A DNA stretch of 64,000 nucleotides from Aspidapion aeneum (Eukaryota; Arthropoda; Insecta; Coleoptera; Brentidae): contig OY755046.1 of assembly GCA_963576565.1 (NCBI GenBank), positions 73,153,719-73,217,718 of the forward strand. Direction: 5' to 3'. The first letter of the stretch is position 1; each line of letters starts with the position of its first letter. Positions 28,041 through 37,710 of the stretch are shown here, in pieces. The notes beneath the pieces are model-generated. The model searched no databases. It saw nothing but the letters and a program-made list of their open reading frames with translations, and was not told where the DNA came from. Made by a program: the position numbers and the translations under genes.

Positions 28041-31000
28041 ATGAGGCTATCAAAACAATTCGTGGTTTTTAGTATTTTGGCGACATTTTGCCTATGCAAA
28101 ACATTAAAAAAAATACGAAGTAAGTACCATATTGTCTATAATAATGTATTATTTTAAATCAACAAGAAAATTATCCAAAAAGTATTTTCTCTCTTATCTT
28201 TTGTTTTGGGAAAAAAAAAACCTCTTACAAATTGCAATGCAAAGATTACAGTGAAACCTCCTATAAGCGGACACTCACGGTTTCGTAGTTTTTGTCCGCT
28301 TATTGGAGGTGTCCGCTTATGACAAAGAACTGCGAAATTTTAATATAAGTATATTTATTAACAATTTCCGCTGCTTAAGTATTTCTGATATTAAATTTTT
28401 CAGCGATCTTTCGTGCTGATAAATGTTCCATCTCCCAAACGTTAACAACTTCCATTTTAGCTCACACATATACTATACTATAGTAGTGTGAGCTATGATG
28501 ATCCTAATTTTAAAGACAGACAGCAAAACAAAAAAGTTTCAAAATCATCTAAAACGCAAAGATATATAAAAATTTTTGAAATCGGAGCAACTTTTTTTTT
28601 CTCGAAAAAATTAGGATCACCATAGCTCACACTACTTATATAGTAGTAGTGTGAGCTAATACTGTTTTTTCCACACCTCTCATTTATTTAAAAGCCTATT
28701 AAAGGTGTGCCACTGATGTAAGCAGCCTCAATAACGATTACTTAATTGTTTTTGGCCAAGTTAAAAAACTGTAAAAGATCACTTTTGAGGGGGGCGAGAG
28801 GGGGGATGCCTCCTCCCCCAATTTAAATGAATTAAACTAAAAAAAATAAGTTTTAAGTTAATACTTATCAAAAATATTTTTTTACTCACCTTGAGAATTA
28901 TTTACTGATTGTTTGAAAATCCAACAATACCTTTTTCCCGTACTTGGCTTCTTTTTATTACATGAAATGTTTTTGTTACAATAAATTAATTGATAATTAT
29001 TTAATTTTTAGAATACGACTTCATCATAGTAGGTGGGGGTACAAGTGGCTTGACACTAGCCCGGGAACTATCAAAAAATTCAAAGTTTACCATTTTAATT
29101 CTTGAAGCCGGCCCTGGGCTCATAAATAATGAAACTAGGAACAATAATTCAACCAATGATTGGGTTTACAAGACCACAGATGAAAAGTTCGTATGGCATG
29201 CTGGTAAAGGACTAGGGGGCACTTCAAAATTGGGTAATAGAATCTACCAACCGGGAGCTGTTCAAGATTACGACGATTGGAGCAAAAATAACCCTGGATG
29301 GGGTTATGAAGATGTTAAAAAATATATTTACGAACTTGAAAAAAATAAAACTAGCCAAACTAAGAGCAATAAAACTAAAGGAGTTTTCAAAGTACAACAA
29401 GCTACAGTTACCACAGCCGGAAAGACATTTGCTATTGGAATGTATGAACTTGGTAAGCTTTTATAATCCAAATCTCAGTGGCGCACCAAGGAATATGTCT
29501 TGGGGGGGGGGCGAGGCCTCTTGGGGGGGGGCCCGAAGCTTCATGATGTCGAGTTTTAAGCTATTTTTTGTGTTTTTTTCTGAAATATGTCGAAAATGTA
29601 ACAAAATCTAAGGCTTATTAAAATTGGAAAACGTATTTTCTCGATTATACAGGGTGTTAATCAGTGGAGGCTGGTGAAGTTATAAATTGGTGGGGCAGAA
29701 ATTTATATTGCATGGAAAAGGAGATCAAAAAACTTACCTAAACAATTTTATTTTAGCATTTTACAAACAAGCAGCTACTTGGTGTAGTTTTTAGTTTATT
29801 TGTTAATCGATAAAGTCTATTCGCCCTTCTTTTACATGCCCAAAGTGCTCGGATTAGCACCAGTTTCAGACTCATCATGGCCCCGTAGAGCAACCTCAAA
29901 AATCCCACAGAATTTTAAACAGTCTATTAACCTACTAAGTATATGTCTAATTTTGTCACATTTTTATTATGTTCGGTAATGTTTTGCCTATAGGCACTAG
30001 TCAACTGGCACCTAATATCAGTCTTGCCTAGCATAGAAAATTCTATGTGGTTATTTATTTAGGTAGCACTTACTTTGTGTCTTTAACTTTTCACTAAAGT
30101 GCTTGATATCACACATTCCCTTTGCTACCCACGCAGGATCACTTCGTGGATTGTTCATAATAAGACAAATATAGCAAAAAAAAACATTTCATTTTTCACA
30201 ACCGCACAACCAGTTTTCAGCATCGTATAATTTTATTACTTGCACTAAAATACAATAGACACACGACCGACAAGGCTTTTAACTACTGACCCTGACGTAC
30301 CCCAAATCAAAACAAACTCGTACGTCTTCACTAAGGATAGAACCGGCAACACGTAGGAAGGGCAATGAACGGTTTGGCACGATTAATATGGCCGACGTCA
30401 ACTAAAACAAACATTCCTCCCGCGCGAGAACAGCCACCCATACGCCGTTGAAAAACGGGTGAAATTGAAATCTTGTCCCGCGCGGTGCTGCCGGCTTGTA
30501 ATTATTTACGCTAAAAAAGTTCAACCAATTTATCGCTTGATGTTAACCACAGATAATAAATAGAACTAGACAATCATGTCCTAAGGGAAGATTTAATTTT
30601 TTTTCAATAAATCAATTAAAAATACTGTTTGTTGTCTAGTTTTGGGACGGCACTGCCCCGTTGCCCTCCCTGTAGCAGCCGCCACTGCAAGCGCGAATTT
30701 GAGGGGGGGCGAGGGGGGTAAAGGGGTAATTACCCCCCCCTAGAACAAAAAATATGCACTTTTTCCTAATAAAATAAGGGAAAACAGGAGAATTACCCCC
30801 CAATAGAAAAAAAAATTATACTACATCAAAGACATCGAACTCTTAGAACGAGTCCAACGCAAAATTACCAAAATACCAGTAGAACTGCGCAACTTACCAT
30901 ACGAAATAAGACTACAAAGATTTGACCTCACAACATTAAAGGAAAGAAGGGAGAGGGGAGACCTCATAGAAACCTATAAAATCTTAAACGGGCACTATTC

Positions 31001-34000
31001 TCCAGTGCTCAGATTGGAAGAAATGTTTCTCAAAAACCAAAACAATCTCAGAGGCCATCATCAGAAACTCAAAAAAGAAAAATCTGCCCTCCTTGGGAGA
31101 AAAAACTGGAAATGGAATTCACTAAATATGGAAACTATAAGTGCTCCCAACAAAAACAGCTTCAAAAACAAACTGGATAAAAACTTAATTAGTTTGCGCA
31201 ACACACTAGTGAACTATTTTTAATAGTGAAGAAAGAAACCTTAAAAATTTTAAAAAAGTGAAACAAACTAAAACTGACCAACCATAAGCAATAGACTCAT
31301 CGGTGTTCCACCGCTTCCTATTGCTAAACATATAATAATAATAATAATATATAATAATAATAATAAAAAAAATTTCGTTGACTATTACCCCCCCCCCCCC
31401 CCTAGATTTTAACCCAGATCCGCGCTTGCGCCACTGCGAGCTATAAAGAAAACAGGAACAAACAATTGAAACTTTGACATCGTGTATCTCGAAAACTAAG
31501 CAAGTATTGTGACAGATTTACATATAAACAGCAGCTGCTTTCTTTCAAAATTGGGCCTTTGTGTATTTAAGAACCGGATTTATTAGTGTCTGTTTTTATT
31601 AAACGAAAGTTAGCGACTTCGTTTTTAAATTTGACTTTGGGATGTCAATTTTGAGAGGTCAACTGTCAGTTTTCTTTGTAAATCTGTCAAAATAAAGCCG
31701 ACTCTAAAATAAAGTCAGGTCTTATTCCAATAAGTCCCTAATAAACAACAAGTAAAATTAAAGAAAGAAAAATAAGAAAAAAGTTTTTCTGTCTTCGGCC
31801 GGGACTTGAACCGGGAACCTCTTGCTCTGTAGGCAAACATACAAAGCAAAAAAAAACTTTTTCCTTATTTTTCTTTTTTTAATTTCACTTGTTTACAGTT
31901 TTAGGTCCTGGCATTATTTGCAATTCGGTATTTGAGAAGTCCCTAATAATTCTAAATATTTTTAGGGTATAGACACGTAATAAGAACCACCAGGAATGGT
32001 TATGGATATCTACATACATATTCTAACAATAATACTCAAACAACGCCATCAATGGAGATACTGCAGGAATTACAAGGCCAAAAAAATGTTGTTCTTAGGA
32101 CAGATTCTTATGTCACAAAAATCCAAGGTCAGGTAACACCCATGTTCAGTGGCAGATCCAGATCCTTTTAGCCATCCTTGATCCATCTTTAAACAAAGAG
32201 TTCCTCCAATATCTTTTACTCTTCTCTGTCTGTCGCCGTGTTCATTCATCCAGTTCCTCCATGTTTCTTCCAATCGTCCGCCCATCTCATTTGGGATCTA
32301 CCCCTACTTTTATTTTTTAAGATGAAGATTAATTTACGGAATGCTGCCCAGGCCAATCTAACTCATCTGTTTGGTTTTCTTTTTTTAGTTTAATAGTTTG
32401 TCGCAGATATACAAGGTGTGACAATAAAATTGAAAAAAGACTGTTGTCAATACAAGTATAAAATAAAGTTTATAGCATAAGTTGAAAATAGTCTTTTAAG
32501 TTGCAAAAGGTATTTTGGAGTAATATGGTTTTTGCAGTTTTCAATAGGATTTTTTCCGGTAAATCTTGATATTTTTAGTTAACTCATCTACAAAGTGGGC
32601 AAGCGCAGTATTGACTGAAGAAAACGGCGTCCTGCGCAGAATAGTTGCACAAAAAGAGATAATATTATGCGCAGGAGTTGTAGGATCATCAAAAATTTTG
32701 TTACTAAGCGGCATTGGCCCTCAAAAGGATCTACAAAAGTTAAACATTGATCTTGTCGTGGATCTTCCAGTAGGAAAAGGTAGATTTAAATCACCACATA
32801 CCTAAACACGCCGTATGTGCAAGCACATGTCGATCCACTACCCTAAATTATCAATCGTTTTTTAACGTCACGCGGCGAAGAAAATTTTAATTCCTCAATT
32901 TATAATCAACGCACAGCACAAAAGTTACTTTTTTAAAATAATTTTTTTTGGAAAGTCATTTTTTTTAAATTCAACTTTCTGGATTTTTCAAATCACATTT
33001 AAAAAAAATATATATTTCCTTATGAGAGTTCGAAATGTCATTCAAGAAAATTGTTTTAGCAAAAATGTACGTTGAAAAAAAATTTTTTCAAAAAGTTTTG
33101 TTAATTTTTTTTTAATTTCTCCTTGAAAAAAATGTAACAAAAAAATTTTTTTTCGAAAAATTTGTGAATTGAAGTCACTAAAAATTCTTCTAAAATTAGA
33201 TATTAATTGTTTTTTTAGGTGTAAAAGATCACATCAGCTTATCAGGTCTAGATTTTTTTTTAAATTTCTTCTCGAAAATTTTTTTTTTTCGAAAAATTGC
33301 TTTATAAAAAAATTTGTGAATTGAAGTCACTAAACATTCTTCTAAGGTTAGATAATAATTGTTTTTTAGGTGTAAAGGATCACATCAGCTTTCCAGGTCT
33401 AGGTTATGTGACAAACTTTAACACAAACCAAGATACACTGAATGGGACCAACGGTACTAACGGAGCTGAAGTCAGGGGATATATTTCTCTTGGAAGGGAT
33501 CAAATATCTCATAGACCCGATGTGGAATATTTAGTTTTTAACAAGTTGTTAACTAATCATTTTCAAAATTTTACTGGTATCTCTGACGATATCTACGATA
33601 ATTATTTTAAAGGTATTTTTTTATTTTTTATTTTTTATTTTTTATTTTTTATTTTTTATTTTTTATTTTTTATTTTTTATTTTTTATTTTTTATTTTTTA
33701 TTTTTTATTTTTTATTTTTTATTTTTTATTTTTTATTTTTTATTTTTTATTTTTTATTTTTTATTTTTTATTTTTTATTTTTTATTTTTTATTTTTTATT
33801 TTTTATTTTTTATTTTTTATTTTTTATTTTTTATTTTTTATTTTTTATTTTTTATTTTTTATTTTTTATTTTTTATTTTTTATTTTTTATTTTTTATTTT
33901 TTATTTTTTATTTTTTATTTTTTATTTTTTATTTTTTATTTTTTATTTTTTATTTTTTATTTTTTATTTTTTATTTTTTATTTTTTATTTTTTATTTTTT

Positions 34001-35995
34001 ATTTTTTATTTTTTATTTTTTATTTTTTATTTTTTATTTTTTATTTTTTATTTTTTATTTTTTATTTTTTATTTTTTATTTTTTATTTTTTATTTTTTAT
34101 TTTTTATTTTTTATTTTTTATTTTTTATTTTTTATTTTTTATTTTTTATTTTTTATTTTTTATTTTTTATTTTTTATTTTTTATTTTTTATTTTTTATTT
34201 TTTATTTTTTATTTTTTATTTTTTATTTTTTATTTTTTATTTTTTATTTTTTATTTTTTATTTTTTATTTTTTATTTTTTATTTTTTATTTTTTATTTTT
34301 TATTTTTTATTTTTTATTTTTTATTTTTTATTTTTTATTTTTTATTTTTTATTTTTTATTTTTTATTTTTTATTTTTTATTTTTTATTTTTTATTTTTTA
34401 TTTTTTATTTTTTATTTTTTATTTTTTATTTTTTATTTTTTATTTTTTATTTTTTATTTTTTATTTTTTATTTTTTATTTTTTATTTTTTATTTTTTATT
34501 TTTTATTTTTTATTTTTTATTTTTTATTTTTTATTTTTTATTTTTTATTTTTTATTTTTTATTTTTTATTTTTTTATTTTTTATTTTTTATTTTTTATTT
34601 TTTATTTTTTATTTTTTATTTTTTAATTTTTATTTTTTTTTTTATTTTTTATTTTTTTTTTACTTTTTATTTTTTTTTTATTTTTTATTATTATTTTTTT
34701 ATTTTTTTTTTTAATTTTTATTTTTTTTTTTTATTTTTTTTTAAATTTTTTTATTATTTTTTTTTTATATTTTTTTTTATTATTATTTTTTATTTTTTTT
34801 TAATTTTTTAATTTTTTTTTTCTTTAGGAGCCAAGGATCTTTTTGGAATGTATATTTTACCTATTCTACTAAACCCAAAGTCCGAAGGTCAGATAAAACT
34901 GAAGTCAAAAAATTGGAAAGATGCCCCCTTGATAAAAACAAATTATTTAAAAGAAGAAGAAGACCTTGAAATTCTCGCAGAAAGCGCTTGGTTCGTGGAC
35001 AAGGTTTTAAGTCAAACTCTAGAATTTCGAAAGGTAATTTTTCTCGCTTTTTGTTTTTTCGAAAAGTAACAGAATAGAGCTGTGTCTTTGTAAAATAAAA
35101 GATGCAAACCAAGGAACTATTATAGTACCGTGATGCAAACACAGTCGTACGATCGATCCTGTAGTACAACCACGCATTCTCAGCGAAATATCGTGACTAG
35201 CTCACATTATATTTGTTTTTAACACTTTTGTAGAAAGCTGCAACGTTATACCCTGTGTCGATATGTCCTGACGAAACCTACAAATCCAGAGAATATTGGA
35301 AATGTGCTGTCAAAAAAATCCACATGTCTATTGGAGACTACATGGGAGGGTGTCGCATGGGCCCTAAAAACGATAACTCGTCAGGTACCAAAAAAAAATT
35401 ATTTTTTCCACAAAATTTTGCCTTATTCGCATTTAGTGGCAACAGACTTAATAAAAATAGGTTTGTAACTTTTTAACGAAGCATCGCATCAATATGCAGT
35501 TTTTGTTATAACCAAAAACTTCGTAGCAGTTTTCGTTTCTGAAATAATTACAAAAAAACTGTTTTCAAGGCTCATACAGCGTAAAGTTCACTTGGAGTAT
35601 GCTAGTATTTTGTAAAGTATTTATAGTGATTTGAGATTCCGAAAAACGTCATTTACGGTTTTTTAGCCTATCAAATCCCATATACTCCATATGGCGAAAC
35701 TTTGAAAATTCATATTTTTTAAAGTATTTATTTTACGAACAAAAGCACCGAGTTGTGGTATTGTGAGGCCATGTAGATGCGAAAAAACTACATATTGATT
35801 TGAGATTCCGAAAAAAGTTTTTTTAATGATTTTTTTATTTTTTTAGTTGTAGATAATGAACTCCGAGTCTATGGTTTAAAGAATGTCAGAATAGCCGATG
35901 CAAGTGTCATTCCTGTATCAATGTCGGGTCATATGGAGGGTCCAGTGATAATAGTTGCAAAAAAAGCTGCAGAATTGATAAAAGAAGAATATTAA
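28041..35995 (+). CDS. GMC oxidoreductase C, active-site variant
   Basis: Eight exons: 28041-28119 (signal peptide, [19 protein letters not shown]), 29012-29452, 31966-32127, 32579-32779, 33370-33612, 34828-35033, 35234-35384 and 35847-35995. They total 1632 nt, 543 residues plus TAA, with the same intron phases as gene B. Landmarks: [47 protein letters not shown] and [17 protein letters not shown]. The His motif reads [12 protein letters not shown], so Asp replaces the catalytic His as in gene B, while GHMEGP keeps the second site. It is about 90 residues shorter than gene D and lacks the usual GRR.S segment before the VTKI strand. The donor after exon 3 (GTCAGG) is weak. Intron 5 holds the heptamer satellite. 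It has one copy of the segment that gene B amplified. AATAAA follows the stop. Confidence 0.9.
28254..28455 (-). mobile_element. Tigger left-end fragment in intron 1 of gene C
   Basis: Starts CAGTGAAACCTCCTATAAGC and includes the same minus-strand helix-turn-helix remnant as 3992-4195. It runs into the TAGCTCACAC element at 28459, which was inserted into it. Confidence 0.8.
28459..28660. mobile_element. TAGCTCACAC element, short copy
   Basis: Two hairpins (28459-28497 and 28622-28660) around a centre that matches 6195-6300 almost exactly. An internal-deletion derivative of the 5604-6333 element. Confidence 0.8.
29470..29660. mobile_element. hAT-like scrap with poly-G runs
   Basis: CAGTGGCGCACCAAGGAATA at 29478 followed by two poly-G tracts. 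Typical of the hAT/MITE ends seen elsewhere in the window. Confidence 0.45.
29662..30687. mobile_element. Non-autonomous hAT-like element, CAGTGGAGGCTGG / inverse ends
   Basis: Left end CAGTGGAGGCTGGTGAAGTT, right end AGCAGCCGCCACTG. No transposase recognised. Relatives with the same ends flank a hairpin at 37195-37317. Confidence 0.6.
30690..31435 (+). mobile_element. Repeat pair with poly-C/poly-G ends around an RT fragment
   Basis: 30820-31223 reads [19 protein letters not shown], then [20 protein letters not shown] and [16 protein letters not shown], the C-terminal end of a non-LTR reverse transcriptase, with a (TAA)n tail at 31327-31368. Outside it are inverted ends GCGCGAATTTGAGGGGGGG (30692) and CCCCCCTAGATTTTAACCCA with CGCGCTTGCGCCACTG (31390-31435). 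Confidence 0.72.
31745..31936 (-). mobile_element. Short retroelement with tRNA-Cys-like loop and 13-bp target duplication
   Basis: 192 bp flanked by AAGTCCCTAATAA on both sides (31732-31744 and 31937-31949). Arms of about 44 bp (31745-31789 / 31851-31894) are inverted copies. The loop, read on the minus strand, gives TTGCCTACAGAGCAAGAGG and GGTTCAAGTCC, which resembles the anticodon and T-arm half of tRNA-Cys, with a good pol III B box. No tRNA 5' half is present. Confidence 0.6.
32160..32420 (-). mobile_element. RTE-type retrotransposon 3' fragment
   Basis: Matches the low-coordinate end of the RTE at 6795-8400 (CTTCTCTGTCTGTCGCC; ACGGAATGCTGCCCAGGCCA). In intron 3 of gene C. Confidence 0.7.
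33165..33260 (+). repeat. Duplicated splice acceptor and start of exon 5 of gene C
   Basis: About 95 bp duplicated in tandem: 33165-33252 repeats as 33310-33402, including the acceptor TTTTTTTAG and the first 33 coding bases. The upstream copy (33219) reads [11 protein letters not shown] and runs into poly-T and a stop, so it looks like a decoy exon fragment. Confidence 0.8.
33614..34820. repeat. ATTTTTT heptamer satellite in intron 5 of gene C
   Basis: From about 33620 to 34625 the sequence is an almost unbroken run of the 7-bp unit ATTTTTT, about 140 copies. It then becomes imperfect to 34818, a few bases before the exon 6 acceptor at 34826-34827. It creates a spurious 504-codon open frame. 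Confidence 0.97.
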
Positions 35996-35999
35996 TACA

Positions 36000-36166
36000 G
36001 AAATATTTTGATAATAAAAAGATTAATTAAATAAAAAAATTGTTATGTCCCTATTTTGTTTTATATTTCTAACCTCTATGTAATATAGTACATACACAGT
36101 ACAGTGAATATCGATTATAACGACATTAAAAAACCGATACCAGTGAAAAACCGCCAGGAAAATATA
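36000..36166. terminator. 3' end of GMC gene C
   Basis: AATAAA signals at about 36013 and 36030 after the stop, then unclassified AT-rich sequence up to the MITE. Confidence 0.5.
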
Positions 36167-36717
36167 CAGTGTGTCCACGGATTGAGTGCAGGTAAGGTAC
36201 AATTGACAAAAAAAATCGATTTAGATTCTGATTTTTTGGAAATCCCTCCTGCTTGCTCTTAAACTAAGATGTTAAGGAAATGATACAAATCAGTAAATAT
36301 ACAGGGTGGTTTAGTAGGCTGGTTGATGATGTAAGGTATAAACGAAAAAAAAATTTGGATTCAGATTCTGATTTTCTGGGAATCGCTTCTGCTTGGCCGC
36401 AAACTAAGATGTTAAAAAAATGAGCCAAATCAATTGATATACAGGGTGGTTTAGTAGGCTGATTTTATAAAAAGTGTTAAGAATAAAGTAGCTTTGTTTT
36501 AAAACATATCGGAAAAGGTTGTAAAAAAGAATTGTTTACAATTCAAAGTTACGGCAGATTCTCAATTTTCAAAAAAAATTAGCCAATTTTGATTTTGTAT
36601 TTCAAGTGGTAGATGATTGAATATTTTTTTCCCATTGTAAATAAAAGCGGACCGAACCGAACCAAAGCGGAACGAACCGAACCAAAATTTGTTGTCATTT
36701 ATACCGTGGACACACTG
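36167..36717. mobile_element. 551-bp mariner-like element with TA duplication
   Basis: Flanked by TA. Ends CAGTGTGTCCACGG / inverse. The interior has two copies of a TATACAGGGTGGTTTAGTAG block (about 36298 and 36438), about 140 bp apart, and a GAACCGAACCAAA tract at 36655. Confidence 0.82.
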
Positions 36718-36899
36718 TATATTAGGTCTGTGTACTGTGTACTTCTTTTTTTTACACACTTCACAGAACATTGATAACTTTTGGTTAATTGGTAAACACT
36801 GTTGCCAAACAACGCATATCCAGTTTTTATAAAAAATAATTTTGAATAAATTGGTATAGAATTATATCTGCGGATTACCCCCCGCATTAATAGCTCTAG

Positions 36900-37145
36900 A
36901 AATGATTGTCTAGGATCAAAAATATTTTAAATTTTCAATACATTTTGTCATAACGTTATATGCGCGGCAACACTGTCTCTTAATAAAGGAACTAGTAGCC
37001 TGCATTATTCGAATACAAGTAAGGTCAATCATTATCCTTTAGTTAGGGATAAAGTTCAAACCAGGTAACTGCGCATGCGTCAAACAAAAGATAGGTTAAA
37101 ATGGGACATGCAAAAGGTTCTTATTTACCCTATCAAAATTAAGAC
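36900..37145. repeat. Dispersed ~240-bp repeat, copy 1
   Basis: Matches 46150-46380, with AATAAAGGAACTAGTAGCCT and AAATGGGACATGCAAAA blocks. No coding potential. Confidence 0.75.
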
Positions 37146-37191
37146 GAAAAAAAAAATAGAAGGTAACATTTAATTAGACATTCAAGCAGTG

Positions 37192-37318
37192 GCATGCAAT
37201 ATAAATTTCTGCCCCCCGCTCAATTTATAATGTCACCAGCCGCCACTAAGGTCACTCATCGTCAAGCAAGCTAAAGCTTGCCTTTACGATGAGTGTCCTT
37301 AGCTGCCACTGCATACAA
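37192..37318. mobile_element. Small hairpin element with hAT-like CAGTGGC ends
   Basis: GCAGTGGCATGCAATATAAA to GTCCTTAGCTGCCACTGC. Its right half is a long hairpin (37246-37306, CACTCATCG / CGATGAGTG). Confidence 0.65.
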
Positions 37319-37710
37319 GACATCAACATATTTTCATGAACTTTTCAGGAAGTAAGAATTACGAAATAGAAAATTTAAACCTATCATCAATTACATTAAT
37401 AGGAAAAATTTATTTTGGTTTATTAGTTAATATTATTGACTAATTACTTTTTCTTTAATTTTAAAGAAGTTTTACCACTTTATAAAAGTTGATTTCCTAG
37501 TGTGGTACACATTTTACAAGTTAAGGGATTTACTTTAACTTTAACTTTAATATTTATACAATAATAAATAATATTTTAGTGTGGAAAGTAGATAATTAAT
37601 AAGACCTTCGTATAACTTTTTGTTATTGCATTTAACCCTGACAAATTTAAAATTTTGATATCCCACTTGACATACCTTTTTTTCATAAAAGTTTCATTTA
37701 AAAAAACAGA

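Noticed and set aside
12810..31400. Poly-G and poly-C runs (12810, 13548, 17400, 29500, 31390) as special structures
   Set aside because: They recur at element ends typical of hAT-like repeats, and their lengths are prone to sequencing error. No G-quadruplex pattern with loops is present.
31798..31845. A functional minus-strand tRNA gene
   Set aside because: Only the anticodon and T-arm half is recognisable. There is no acceptor stem or D arm, and it sits in the loop of a repeat.
33297..34811. 504-codon open frame of F, I, Y and L
   Set aside because: Translation of the ATTTTTT satellite joined to real exon 5 of gene C. It is not a membrane protein.
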